This document shows, piece after piece, positions 1-12,224 of a stretch of 64,000 bases of DNA. The DNA lies in contig CM075938.1 in assembly GCA_038030265.1 (NCBI GenBank), forward strand, positions 12,935,009-12,999,008, read 5' to 3'. Positions within the stretch are counted from its first letter, which is position 1. Every line of letters begins with the position of its first letter. The stretch comes from Corythucha ciliata (Eukaryota > Arthropoda > Insecta > Hemiptera > Tingidae). The notes below the pieces were generated by a model. The model saw only the letters and a program-made list of their open reading frames with translations. It ran no database searches and had not been told where the DNA came from. Position numbers and translations under genes: made by a program.

Positions 1-600
1 TTTCGTTCAGACAGACTTTGCACGAGCCAACCGGGTGCGCAGCATCGCAATTATGTTTACCCCATTGTTTCCTCCTTTGGGGGGGGGGGGGACTTCGTGC
101 TCTTAAAACTTTCTCAAGACTTTACCTACCCCCCTCCCCTCAACCAACCACTTAAAAAGTCCTAAGGTGGTGGTAGTGGTGGTGGGGGGGGGGGTTGAAG
201 CTTATTCGAATACAGAGAAATCTTAATCTTATCTGTTTGACTTCGCATCTTCCGCAATTTATTACTTTTCTTTGCGAAGCTATCTGATTCGTTTTTCTCC
301 CTATTTTCATCCACTTTTATGGATGAAACACGGCATCTAAATGGGAAAAGCCTGAGCTATGAGAAAAACTTGTGCGATAATTTTTGTTCAATTTCAGGCA
401 CGGATCCAGATTTTTGCTAGAGGAAGGGCGCGCATAGAAACCCCACCCCACCACAACTACAACAGTGAACTTATCAATTTGCCAGGATTTCATGTTTTTC
501 CAGGAATTCGACTTTCTGTGGTGACCACGGCCCCAGGGGCCATTGGCGGATTTAAGGGGTTTTTAACCCTCTGAAACGAGAAGGCGATCTAATATGCTAA
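1..600. other. Unassigned flank with G/C homopolymers
   Basis: G/C-rich homopolymer and dinucleotide-like tracts (near 78-91 and 184-195) are interspersed with unique sequence. An open stretch at 359-574 has no recognisable motif. No gene is supported. Exons of the Ig/FN3 gene could lie here or further upstream. Confidence 0.4.
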
Positions 601-2030
601 TATTGGGGCAAGAAGTATGCGAAAAGCGCTAACGAGTGACTGGAATAGCGAAAAAGCTGAAAACTAACCATGAACCGGCCGTAATTGAGAAAAAACTAAT
701 TCTCCGCTATAAAATTGAGAAAAGCCAGGAATCCACTGCTCAGCAGGAATTTTTAACGCCAATTCGTGATTTCTCACGGAACCATCAGGACAGGAAATTG
801 AGAAAACGTGATAAATCACAAGGAAAGAAGGGGAAAAATCACTAATTCATGGCTAACATTATAAGATACAGAACACGTAAACTTCTAATAAAATTGTAAA
901 AATGCGTTAATTCGCGGATCAATTTGAAAAAATACGCTAATTCGCGACAAAAATAGAGAAAAAGTGCTAATGTGCTGCTAAAATTGAGAAACACGCCAAT
1001 TCACGGTGGAGAAAATATTAAATTCGTGGTTGAGTTGTCAAACAGCGCTCATTAGTAGCGGCTAAAATGGAGACAGGCGCTAATTTGCGGATCAATTTGA
1101 GAATAAAATGCGGCAATTCGAAAAAGAGCTAATAATGCTGCTGAAATAGAGAAAAACGCTAATTAACGGATACATGTTTGCTAAAACCCACTTATTCACA
1201 ACTAAAATCAATTGAGATGTGTGTAGAACTGTATAATTCGCTGGTAAAATTGAGAAAATGTTCTCATATGTCATTCGCAGCTAAAATGGGGGAAAAACAA
1301 TAATTAGTGGATCAATTTTAGAAATTTCACGGTTGAAATCGAGTGAACGCGGTAATGCGCGGCTAATATTGAGAACACAAAGTGACGATTCGCGGCAAAA
1401 AGCGCTTATCCGCATGACTAAGAAGTGAAGAAAAACGCAAATTTATTGGTATAAAATGGAGAAAAGGCGCTAATGCGCTGCTAAAATTAAAAAAATCTAA
1501 ATCACGGATTCATTAATGCCAAAACCCGCTTATTAACAGCTAATGATGAGGCAAACGCAGATTCCCGCCTAAGCTTGAGATTAAGAGCTCAAGCGCTGGT
1601 AAAAGTGAGAAAATGTATTAATTCGCGGCTAAAGTTGAAAAAAGATTCGCAGCTAAAATTGAGAAAAACGCTAATTCGCAGATTTTAAGAAAATCCACTA
1701 ATTCGAGTACAAATTAAATTGAATAGCAGCAGTTATTCGCTGTTAAAGCTAGAATATAATTCGCGGTTAAAATTAAGAAGTAATTTGCGGCTAAAATTGA
1801 GAAAAATCTCTCATTCGGAGCTTAAATGGGGGGGGGCTAATTCACGAATAATTCTGTGAAATATGCTGGTAAAATTGAGGAAACGTGGTACCTAATTCGC
1901 GTCAAAAATGGATAAAATGAAGAAAAACGCTTGTTCTGGCTAAAATAGAGAAAAAGCGCTAATGCGCTCCTAAAATTGAGATAAACCCGCTAATTCGCGG
2001 AGACATTTGAATAAACAAGAGGGTGTGGCC
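600..2030 (+). repeat. Family A degenerate ~30-bp array, + orientation
   Basis: Dozens of diverged copies of a unit built around ATTCGCGGCTAAAATTGAG and followed by A-rich sequence and CGCTA recur about every 29-32 bp. The copies vary by substitutions and small indels, so the array is old and not homogenised. Short open frames crossing it (for example 636-845) follow the repeat period and are not taken as genes. Confidence 0.85.
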
Positions 2031-2339
2031 TGGAAGCATGTTGGAACTAGTGGCTGGAACGTTGTTTCATAAAAAGAAAGAGTAGATGAGATTTATGGTG
2101 GAACCCCTAGATACGCAACTGCCAGGGGCGTATCTATAAAGGGACTCGTACAGGCCTGTAATCTGCGAAGTTGCAGTCCTCGCATCAAGTGTGTAGCCAG
2201 CTCTTGGACTCAGGAAAGGGACAGTGACTGAAGGAGCTGGCATTTCACTTCCCGCCATAAACTCTGCCTGCCACCAGGGGCCCCCTCATGCCACCCGCTA
2301 CTGCCCCGCCACACACCATTGGATTGTTAAGATTTTCTT
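2031..2339. other. Unassigned spacer between family A and family B arrays
   Basis: About 300 bp of non-array, moderately GC-rich DNA. I see no domain, splice structure or RNA fold that I could defend. Confidence 0.4.
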
Positions 2340-3690
2340 TTTGAAAAACCAAAAAATCGTGATGTTCAAACCATTCCGATTACTAAAATGAAAAAATAAG
2401 CTTTTTAGTGAGCCACATATGTGAAACAGATCTTTTGAATGAAGCAAACCCCTTGAAATTGAAGTTTGAGCCAGCCAAAACCCATTAAATACCGGGATAA
2501 GCGAGCGAATACCCGCAAAAATGGTTCTCTGTTGCGAGCAAAATTCATGAAATTGGCGTTTTAGCGTGCAAAATCAGCGAAATTTGTTTTTGAATGAGGC
2601 ATAACCACAAAACTGGTTTTCCAGACACGAAAATCCGCGGTTTTGCAAGAACCGCCAAAATGGGTTTTCAGTGCGCGGAACCCGCCGAAGGGATTCTTCA
2701 GAGAGTCATATTCACAAAAATGGTTTTGTGTGCACAATCCGTGAAATTTTTATTAGTGAGCTAGACCCGCGAAAATTTTATTTTTAGTGACTGTATAAAT
2801 TATAACCTTCGTGTAAAAGTTTTAGTTTTATTTGTATAGCGAGCAAAATCCTAGAAATTGGCTTTTTAGTGAGTCGAAACAGGTAAAATCGGGCTTTTAG
2901 TGCGCAAATTTGGTCACGAAATTTGTGCTTTAGTGAGCAAAATCCAAGATTTTTTGTTTCGTTTGACCAGATCCGGGATTTTTTTCTCCGAAATCAGAAA
3001 AATTTGGTTTTGTAGAGTGAAATCTGATAAAATACTTTTTTATTGAGTCAAAAAACTAGAAAAATTGGTTTTTTTAGCGAAATGATCAGCGAAATTGGTC
3101 TCTTCATTGAACCACACTGCGAAATTGGGGTTTTCAGCAACTAGCAGCCGCGAAATTGATTTATTAGTGAACCCCACATGCGAAAAAGGTTTTATCGGGG
3201 GGGGGGGGTTATCCGCAAAATTGTTTATTTAGTGAGTAAAACCAGCTAGAATGTGGTTTTAGTGCGCAAAATCCGTGAAAAAAAAAATCTCGGAATTTGA
3301 GCACCCTCCGTTTTTTTGGTAGATGACTATTTTGGTGAGCCTCACACATATAACATTTTCGTACATAACAATCGCAATAGTGATTTTTTGAGTGTGAAAT
3401 TCGAGAAATTTGTTTTTCAGTTAGCCAAATCCGGGAAAAAGACTGGTTTTAGGCAAGAAAAATCAGACAAATTGATGTCTAATAGAGATCAAAATCTAAG
3501 AAATTGTGTTCTATGAGCCAGAGCTGCAAAAAATTATTTTTTTCTAGTGTACACAAACCACGAATGCGGTTATTGAATTAGGCAACCCGTCGAAATTTGG
3601 TTTTCAGCACACAAAAACCGTGAAATTCGTGTTGCAGTCTGCGAAATCCATGAAATTTTTTTATTGCTGAGCCTGCGCACATTTTGACGA
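2340..3690 (+). repeat. Family B degenerate ~30-bp array
   Basis: Repeated words of the type AAATTGGTTTTTTAGTGA plus GCAAAATCC recur about every 30 bp with many substitutions. The same family reappears at 27180-27560 and 59820-60180 inside the duplicated segment. A short open frame at 3316-3516 has repeat-derived composition and is not called. Confidence 0.8.
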
Positions 3691-4735
3691 AACAAGATGT
3701 TGTGACCCGGTTGGATTTCAACTTTTTGATGGAATATCATTTAAGTCGGCTCATATTTAAATCTAGAATAGGGCATTTGCCTACCACTGCCCCCTCCGGC
3801 TATGCCTACGGATCCTTCCTCGATGGCCCTTCGTGGAACGGTGTCACAACCGCGTTGAAGTGCCATACACACGGTTCGGTACATGATCCGTTCCCCGCAC
3901 GTTATCATCGGTCACCATCTTAAGTTCTGGATTTGGACTCCTTCCGCATTTACAATCACCCCAATGTAGCAGCCCTGCTTATTGGCTCCCATGAGTCTAA
4001 GGGCTCCAGTGGAATAATACAAGCAGGTCTTCCCACAATGGATGACCCTGAATGAAGTTGCGAGATGGATCTTCGACAAGGCAAGAGTCAAGCGCTCCAC
4101 CTATCACCATGCGATAACAATTGACAGGACCCTTTCAAACTCCCTATGTACGGAACACCATGCCACGACTACAACGAGATCGTTGACATGGGTCACCCAA
4201 TCGAAATGGAAACCACGTCAAGTACAATATGTGTATAGAAGCTACGTCAGACCAGCAAAGAGGAGGATCTTGGCCAGCGTCGATATCGGCAAACCTTCAT
4301 GGCAGCCACTCTATCGACATCTCGGCCTTTCAACTCGTAACCGCCATATACATGAGGTGGATGCCTCAGGGTGCTAATTACGAGGACACGACACGGAAGA
4401 TCGCTCGGATGGTCGCTTGCCCGACTACCCGTGACGTCCAGTCAACTCACCGCCATTATTAACGGTGGCAAGGTGAGGGTGACGGGGCGATCGCCCCACT
4501 CCCACGATAATTCACGACTCCTGTCCTCCTGTTCGAATAATACGTTTTTAGAGAATTGGCCGATGAATGGTTTTAAATTGCCTATATGTATGTTCCGATA
4601 ACCAGAACCATCTACCCTGGTGGGACTGAATCGAAAATGCTTAGAGTCTAGCCAGTAGCAGGCCGACGTTGTGGTGAAGGGACGGTGGGGGCGGTGTACC
4701 TGAAAAGCCTAGAGATAAAACAAAAAAGATACTTT
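3690..4735. other. Unique, more GC-rich island between arrays; no gene recognised
   Basis: This kilobase differs in composition from the surrounding arrays and has overlapping short open frames (3684-3923, 4042-4377, 4371-4601). None has a recognisable domain. The segment around 4042-4150 faintly recalls a helix-turn-helix of pogo/CENP-B type, but I do not trust it. It may be a decayed mobile element. Confidence 0.4.
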
Positions 4736-6370
4736 TAGGTTTTAAAGCTTTGATTCGCGGCCAAAAATGACTACAAGCGCTCATTTGCCGCTAAAATTAA
4801 TAAAAATACACAAATTCAAGATACCTGAATTCGTTCGTGAATTCGAGATAAATCTGAGATCAACGAAAGTTCAGAAGGACAAAACAGAGAAAAGAAGATA
4901 ACCCCGAGTTTCTATAGGCCCTTATAATAAGACGGCTACAATTGAGAAGACGTGCTAATCGTGGGGCACGTATACGCGGATAAGTTTAAAAAAGCGCTAA
5001 TATTTGTGGCTAAAATAGCGAAAAATCTGTAATTAATAATAACCAACGAAAAAATCACTTAATTTGCGGCTAAAAAAATGAAGGAAAACAATAATTTTCG
5101 GCCGTAATTGGAAAAAGAAACGCTACGCGAATAGGCGGAGAAAGTGCCAATTCTCGGTTTTTCAAGGCAACTAAAACTGAGAAAAACGCTCTTTGAAACC
5201 TAATATCGAGAAAAAGTGCTAATTTGAGGTTAAAACGGAGAAAACACGCTCATTAGCTGCTAAAAAAAGATGAAATTAATATAAAAAACGCCAATTCATG
5301 TGTCAATAAGAAGAAAATCCGCGAATTCACTGCTGAAATCGGTAACGCTGGGTTAAATTAATAAAAACTAATTCGCAAGAATAGAATAGACACTAGCGAA
5401 GCGAGAAAAATTGAGTTAAAGAGCTAGCCTGTAGATAATATGCCAGAGAGGTGAAGAAAAACAAAAATTCGCGGTCAAAACTGACAAAAAGCGGGCATTC
5501 GCAGCTAAAATGGAAAAAAAAATAGGATCAGTTGGAGGAAATCCGCTAAAATATAATTCACGGCTGAAATTTTAGTAAAATAAATAGTTCGCGGGTATAA
5601 TTAACGATAATATTTGCGGCTAAAATAGCGAAAAAGGGTAATTAGTAATAAAAAGCGACAAAGTCACATAATTTGTGGCCTCGCGAGATGCTAACGAGGA
5701 CACGACACGGAAGATTGCGAGAAAAGCGAAAAAATCACACAATTCGCGGCTAAAATGAAGAAAAAGAATAATTTTCGGCCGTAATTGAGAAAAAGCGCTA
5801 TTTCGCGGCTATAACATTTCAATAATAATAATAATAAAACGCGATCAATCGCTCAGCAGGCGAAATATTGAAAAAACGCCAAATTGTGGTTTTTCGAGGC
5901 TACTAAAATTGAGAAAAACGCTCTTTCAAGCTTAATTTCGAGAAAAAGTGCTAATTTGAGGTTAAAAACGAGAAAAAACGCCCATTAGCTGTTGAAAAAA
6001 AAAAAGATGAAATTAATATAAAAAATGCCAATTCATGTGCCCATAAGGAGAAAATCCGCGAATTCACAGCTAAAATCGGTAACGCTGGGTTACATTTAAG
6101 AACTAATTCGCGGTAAATATCAAGAAAAAGCGTAGCGAGACTAGGGACGCGACAAAAATTGAGATAAGGTGCCAGCCCGTAGGAATCCAGAGAAGTGAAG
6201 AAAAACAATAATTCGCGCTTAAAATTGACAAAAAGTGGCCATTAGCAGTTACCGCTTGAGAAAAATCCGTGGCTAAATTTAGGAAACGTTGTAAGTAGCG
6301 GCTAAAAATTGACAAAATAATTCACGATAAAAATGGAGAAATATCGAAATAATTATGGAATAATGGACGG
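4735..6370 (+). repeat. Family A array with higher-order repeat
   Basis: These are ~30-bp family A units in + orientation. Superimposed is a longer duplication. The stretch about 4995-5575 is re-encountered at about 5605-6330 in the same order, including the shared landmarks GATGAAATTAATATAAAAAA, CGGTAACGCTGGGTTA and TTTCGGCCGTAATTG. The offset grows from about 610 to 735 bp because of indels in the second copy. Confidence 0.8.
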
Positions 6371-6755
6371 CTGGACGCAAAGTGCTTGGAGTCACACACA
6401 TATACGAATATGTTACGCCCTTTTTATCATTTAAATGTTTCGTGTCACCTTATCCAACACTTTGCTGTTCACATTTTCTAGGTAAAAAAAGAGGTCGAGA
6501 TTGTTCAAAGAACGACGAAAATGTCAATACACATTTTCGGTAAATTGGGTGGTTAAAGTAGAAAAAAAAGCGAAGAAAGAAGAGCCCTTCAAGGACGCTC
6601 CAATCACCCTAGTAACTTTTAAATGTCTCGACCTCTTTCATTTTCGCCTCCTGTAGGCCTACTATGCCGTCGCTACTTCTAAATAATCAAATACTGTTTG
6701 AAAGGTCACTTTCCAAATTAAATCCCCTCTCCTTTTTTTTCTTTGTTTCTGGTAG
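6370..6755. other. Intronic or upstream sequence before the first visible Ig/FN3 exon
   Basis: Non-repetitive AT-rich DNA that ends in a pyrimidine-rich tract and the acceptor TTTCTGGTAG at 6755. No signal-peptide exon is convincing here. The ATG at 6664 opens a short frame that does not splice sensibly into the next exon. Confidence 0.45.
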
Positions 6756-9700
6756 TTTCTGCGTTTCCAACTGAAACTGATACTTACGACGACACCGCCG
6801 ATTACAACAACGACGCCGACGAGGGTAGCGATATCGACGATGACACGGGGCCACCAGCCAAATTGGTTACTCAACCGCAGAATTTCTCCGTTCATTTGGG
6901 CGCCACTTTGAAACTCCCGTGTAAAATCGAAAATCAAGGTAAAATTTTACAAACCAAAAAGTCACTCTCACTGACACTAACTCCTTTCTTTTTTTTTATG
7001 TCGGTCAATTTCAGCTGAAGCCGTCGTTCAGTGGAGGCGAAACAACGACCCACTTTTCTTTGACAAATCCAAACAGATCGCCGATGTGCGCTACAGTCTG
7101 GATGAAAAAGACATGACACTGACGGTTCAAAACGTCAAACCGGTGGATGAGGCTGTTTTTCAGTGCATCATCATTGGCGAAAACCAAGCTGTTGACCACC
7201 GCGTTGAAGTCATTTGTAAGTAAAAATTCTAATATTTTTATACTTTTTGAGCACAGTTTATGTGAACAAAAATAATTTATTTTTATTTATTTAAATACAA
7301 TTTTAAGATCCGATGAGTGTAGATACAGTTTATTTATGTGAGTAAAAATTGAAAACGTCAAAGATGGTTTTTTGAGGTTTTTAACATCACACACCAGGAT
7401 TTATAACAGTGAAAGAGCACGATTTTTAAAAGAAGCGACGAGTGTTCCATTTTTCTAACTGACGTTTAGCATGGGATTTTGATTTTTTCATTTAAATAAT
7501 ATTGTTATTTCCCAGTATGGCGGTCCTTTAACAAATAATATTTATTTTCAGCTTCGCCGATGATCAAGAAAATTGTTCCCGATAGTGACGTCGCATTGAA
7601 ACTGGGCCAACCGTTGACTTTCATGTGCGAAGCGACTGGTAATCCACAGCCCAAAGTTATGTGGAAGACGAAGGTATTTTGGAGGAAAAAGCGACCCGGC
7701 TGGAGGGGGGGGGGAGTGCCGAGTTTAATTTTCGATTTTTTACAGCTGGACAAGGAGGATAATAAACTGATTGAAAGTAATGTCATCGCTTATGACAAGC
7801 TCGAGGGTCATCACTCTGGAAAGTACACGTGCATTGCGGAGAACAATCGTGGAGAAAGAGACGAAAAAACAGTCGTACTGATCGTGAAGGGTAATAAAAA
7901 AAAAAAGTTATTTTTCGTTAAAATGGGGAATTAACTTTGTATGCTGGCGGGGTTGTTTATAGCACCACCAGTTGTCGAAGTTATGTCTCAGGTCGTAAAC
8001 TCTGCCGAGAAGTACGAATCTGAACTTCAGTGCTTGGTGAAAAGTTTCTACAATGCGACGAACGTGAAGGTCAGTCCCCCTCCCACCACGTGCATTTTCA
8101 CATTATTATTTTTCTAAATTTGAACATTTTTTTTTTTCCGCTTACAGGTTAGCTGGATGAAAGATGGTACCCCAATTCAAGTGGATAGGCGACATTATGA
8201 AATCTTGTCCGAAGGCGGCAAGCACATCCTGAGAATTTCAGCCACCAAGCGAGAGGACTTTGGCTCGTACGCATGCGTCGCCAAAAATGAATTCGGGTCG
8301 AGTCAAGCGCAAATCATTCTCGTTGGATCACCGCTCAAACCAGAATTTCTAAGCACCGAATTGACCGAACAGAAAAATCCCCTTCTCAAATGGTCCGTCG
8401 TTAGTAAGGCGAGCATCGAAAGCTACGAAATTATTTACAAGCGTCAACAGGTAACCCCCTCCCAACTCCCCCTCGCGTTCAAATTTATTCGCTCACACAG
8501 CACACGCGTCATTTTCTTTTCACAAGGACGACGACTACCTTACGATCACCCTGAAAGGACCCCAGCAAAACAGCAGCACGCACATCTTGAGTCATCAGTT
8601 CGTTAACCTTCAGCCCGACACCTACGAAGCTCGAGTTCGAGCGAAAAACGTCTACGGGTTCTCGCCCATGTCCGACCAGAAATTCTTCCCAGGAGGTAAG
8701 GGAAAAACGTTCTGTTTGAAACTTTAAACAAGTTTTCCTAACGAATAACTAATTTCTAAAAAAAAACTTCTTCCACGCATTTTTTTCTCGCACCTCTCTT
8801 GTTTTTTTTTGTTATTATTAAAAAACTATTGCAGGAAGTGGCTACCCCGCGGACAGTGCAATGCAATCGAAATATCTTGGTAAGTTTTCAGATTCACACA
8901 AACAAAAAAACGGGTCTCGGTGTTGGGATTCTGTCTCTTTTCAACGTGGCGTGCATACTCTGTCTGTCTCCCTCCGTCTTCTGTTTTTGTCTTGTCTTGA
9001 AACTAACGCTACAGTTTAACTTAACACTAACAAAATAATCGTTTTTATTGGTGAGGGTGAGTATTTCATGTTTCCGGTTCTATGTTTCGTGACCTTTTGT
9101 GGTTCAAATTGGGAAATGCTGAGTGTAAGTGAGCTAAAGGTCACAGGGCCCCCACTGGATAGTTGCTTGGGGGACTCTCGCTGAGCATACAGCAGGTTAG
9201 GAGGTTATACGGCGTGTCGAAATCGGCCCAAGTGTGAGAATGGAGGGAGATCGGCCATCAGATGGTGTGATGACTCGGACTCCCGGTGGATTATCACGCC
9301 GAGCGGGCTTAAACTGGAAATACGATATGCTTGTCGACTGTGCTCTGCTCGTCTTTAGATTTGTGTTGGACGGACATTCAGTGGGCCGAACGGTCTTTGC
9401 TGAGGGGCTGCTATTTAGCGACCAGCGAGGTCCACCTTGTGTCGAGGCTCTTTCCTTGGACTTCAGGACCGTCGATTGTGAAGCGATCATGTGCAGGAAA
9501 ATTCAAGCGGTCCTGAAATCGGTCCAAAGTGGCCTCAAAACGCCGGAATCCCTGGCAACGACTCGTCTGATTAGAAACTCCCTGAAAAATAATAAATAAA
9601 TAAAAAAATAATTCGTGGCTAAAATCGAGAAAAATGGTCGATTCACGGCTGAAGATGAAATTGAGAAAACGCACCGAATTACGAATAAAATACAATTGCT

Positions 9701-12224
9701 GATTTACTTGATTTAAACGCTACTAAGCGGCTAAAGTGGAGAAAAGCGCCGAGAAAACTCGCCGCTGAAATTGAGAAAAATTGCTAATTAGCGACTATGA
9801 TTTTGAAAAACGCTAGTTTCCTGCTGAAATTGATATAAATCGAAAATGCCACGAAATTGAGAATACCGCGGATGAACTGTAGAAAAAGCGGCTAAAATCA
9901 CCAGTTAGCGGCTTTTGAAGGCAAGGCAACGGCTCGTCTGATTCGTCCCAGTTTTAGAATTCCCCGGGCACGTGCAGTCGTAGTGTACTAAGGTTGGGAC
10001 GAGGGACCACCCTGAGCCCCCTGAAAAACTTAAAGGTCGGAAAAATGAGGACGCGAATATGCTGTTTTCGGACCAAGCCCAATGCTAAAATTAGGAAAAT
10101 ACGCTATATTTTATTGAAGCTATAAAAGTGAAAAAAAAAATTGCTAAAATGTATAAAAAATCACAAAAAACACGCTAATTCACGGCTAATTATTGAGAAA
10201 ATCATTAATTACCGCGGCTTTAATTAAGAAAAACACTAATCAGCTGAAAATGAGGAAAATTGCCGACTCCCAGTTGAAAAATTGAGGCGAAAATTGAGAA
10301 AAATATCTAATTTTCAGTTCATTTTATTGAGAAAACGTGCTAATTCCCGACTAAAATGAATAAAAGTTCTAATTCGTGGCTAAAATAGAGACAGATTTCA
10401 ATTTGTGTTCAAAATTGAAAATACGCCAATTCTCGGCTTCTGAAGCGTATTTCGAGAATAAGTGCTAATTGAAGAGAAAATTGCTAAGATGTAAAAAAAA
10501 AATCACCAAAAACACGGTAGTTCGCGCGGCTAATATTGAGAAAATCATTAATTACCGCGGCGATAATTATTAACAACTCCCAATTTCAGCTGAAATTGCT
10601 GACTCCCAGCTAAAAATTGAGGAAAACGCCAATTTGTGGCGAAAATTGAGAAAAATCTCTATTTTTCAGTTCGTAATATTGAGAAAATGTGCTAATTCCT
10701 TGCTAAAATGCTGAAATAAAGAAAAATTTCAGTTTGTGTTCAAAATTGAAAATACGCCAATTCTCGACTTTTAAACTCATTTTATTTGTGGCTAAAATTG
10801 AGAAAAATCCCTAATCCATAGCTAAAAGTGACACACATAAATTTGTTATTTCGGGGCTAAAATGTAATAACCCTGGCAAATTTTTGGATAATTTTGGTAA
10901 ATCACTAATTAGTGCGGCTGAAATTTAGAGAAACGCTAATTTTCAGCTTGAATTAGAAAAAGTGCTAATTCACTGCTTAAAATATTTCTGCATTGCTCTG
11001 AAAAATATTGCTAAGCAGCTGAAATTAAGGAAAATCACTAATTTACGGATAAAGTGTAGTATTAGCTCTAATTCGCGTCTGAAATATACAACAACTTCAA
11101 AATGCGTCCAATTTTACAGCTCAAATTGATATAAGTGCTAATTCGCTGCTAAATCACTGATGAAAACGCCAATTTGTGGGAAAATTTTAGAAAAAAAACG
11201 CAAATTCATAGGATAAAAAAGCTAATTTTGCTGCTAAAATTGAGAAAAAACTCTAATTCGCTGCTGAAGTAGAGACAAATTTCAATTTTTGTCCAAAATT
11301 GAGAATATGCCAATTATCAGCTACCCAAGGCAACTTTTTTGTGCTCCGAGCTCCGATCCAAAATCCAAAGCTAAAAGTGAAAAACACAGCGTTGCTAAAA
11401 TTATTAAAAACGCTAATTTCCAGCTCGAACTCAGAAAAAGAGTTAATTCGCCCTAATAAACGATTTCGCTCTCTTAAGGCGAAAGGAACAACAAATATCG
11501 GTACAATTCGCGGCTAAAACGGGGAAATTCGTTAATTTATGTCCTAATCTGATCATAAGCGATAATGTACGGATAGGTTGTAGGACATATTGCCAATTCG
11601 TGATATAACAAGGAAAAAGCCATAGTTTCACGCTATGTAAAAATTATATGTATTTCTCGTTTATTTGTATAGAGACTCAGGGGCGTCGTAGAGTTATCCG
11701 CCCCGTTCCCCGATAGGTGTAGTTCCGCCAGTGAGCACGAGAAACTTCAAAATATGTGGCTTAGGCTAATTTATATTATTTTTCGTGCTTGCAAAATCGT
11801 CTATTGGCTATGTGAGCGATTTCTTACATATTGGGACATTTATTCAGTGAGTCGGACGTAGTTTATGAGCCCCTCGAACAATGATCCTACGTCACTGTTC
11901 GAGCTATACGAACTGTAATTGTGTGATGCATCCCTCAATTGTTCGCTCTTCTGGAACGCATTATAAGGGCCGGCCTACAAGGGAGGGAGGGCCGTGTTGG
12001 TACCTCAAAAATCAGCCGTGTTTGACCTTCAAATACAAATGGTCTACGTTGTTAGAATATTACTATGCACTCGTTTTAACATTATATATACCCAGCACTA
12101 ACGCCATGTCCCCCCCCCTTCTCTGTTTCCTTTCACAGAACAAGTTCCGGGCAGTTCAGCATCCAGTTTGAGGGTGTCTCTAGTCGCCGTTTTATCATTT
12201 CTAGCCGCCCGATTTGTTCGTTAA
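6756..12224 (+). CDS. Klingon/Wrapper-like GPI-anchored cell-adhesion protein (3 Ig + FN3), 5' exon(s) not found
   Basis: Nine exons join in phase with GT-AG introns: 6756-6938, 7015-7215, 7552-7673, 7746-7890, 7963-8069, 8148-8450, 8527-8695, 8835-8879 and 12139-12224. They give 452 residues and a stop. After an acidic Asp-rich lead come three Ig domains, each with Cys-Trp-Cys: Ig1 (LKLPC, QWRR, VFQC), Ig2 (TFMCEA, VMWK, YTCIAENN) and Ig3 (ELQC, VSWMK, YACVAKN). An FN3 domain follows (LLKW, YEIIYKRQ, YEARVRAKNVYG). The last exon is Ser-rich and ends in a hydrophobic tail (LVAVLSFLAA) then FVR-stop, which fits a GPI-attachment signal. Possible N-glycosylation sites are NFS, NAT and NSS. Ig-Ig-Ig-FN3-GPI is the architecture of Drosophila Klingon and Wrapper, homophilic adhesion proteins of neurons and glia; the role here is inferred. 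The exon with the signal peptide must lie upstream and was not located. The last intron is 3.26 kb, the others 73-336 bp. Confidence 0.9.
9600..11640 (+). repeat. Family A array with higher-order repeat, inside an intron
   Basis: These are family A units in + orientation. A ~345-bp higher-order unit is visible: about 10138-10445 is repeated at about 10480-10775. It shares GAGAAAATCATTAATTACCG, GACTCCCAG and TTCAAAATTGAAAATACGCC in the same order. A partial third version lies near 11265-11340. Confidence 0.8.
9980..10050. repeat. GC-rich module inside an intronic family A array (copy 1 of 3)
   Basis: GTACTAAGGTTGGGACGAGG, then CCCCCTGAAAAACTTAAAGG and GGAAAAATGAGG. The 3' half matches the modules at 18.5 and 52.7 kb. 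Confidence 0.55.

Larger units (their letters stand above)
8880..12138 (+). other. Large last intron of the Ig/FN3 gene, occupied by a family A array
   Basis: The donor is CTTG|GTAAGT at 8880 and the acceptor is CTTTCACAG ending at 12138. The first ~700 bp and last ~500 bp are non-repetitive, with no recognisable gene. An open reading stretch at 9234-9599 has no recognisable motif. The block 9600-11640 is the ~30-bp family A array in + orientation. The array separates the FN3 part of the gene from the exon that encodes the GPI signal. Confidence 0.75.

Noticed and set aside
3684..4601. Overlapping open frames in the GC-richer island, with a faint helix-turn-helix look at 4042-4150
   Set aside because: No alignable core, several frames, no splice structure; too weak to call a transposase.
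6664..6755. ATG at 6664 as the start of the Ig/FN3 gene
   Set aside because: The frame shows no signal peptide and would require reading through the acceptor tract; an upstream exon is more likely.
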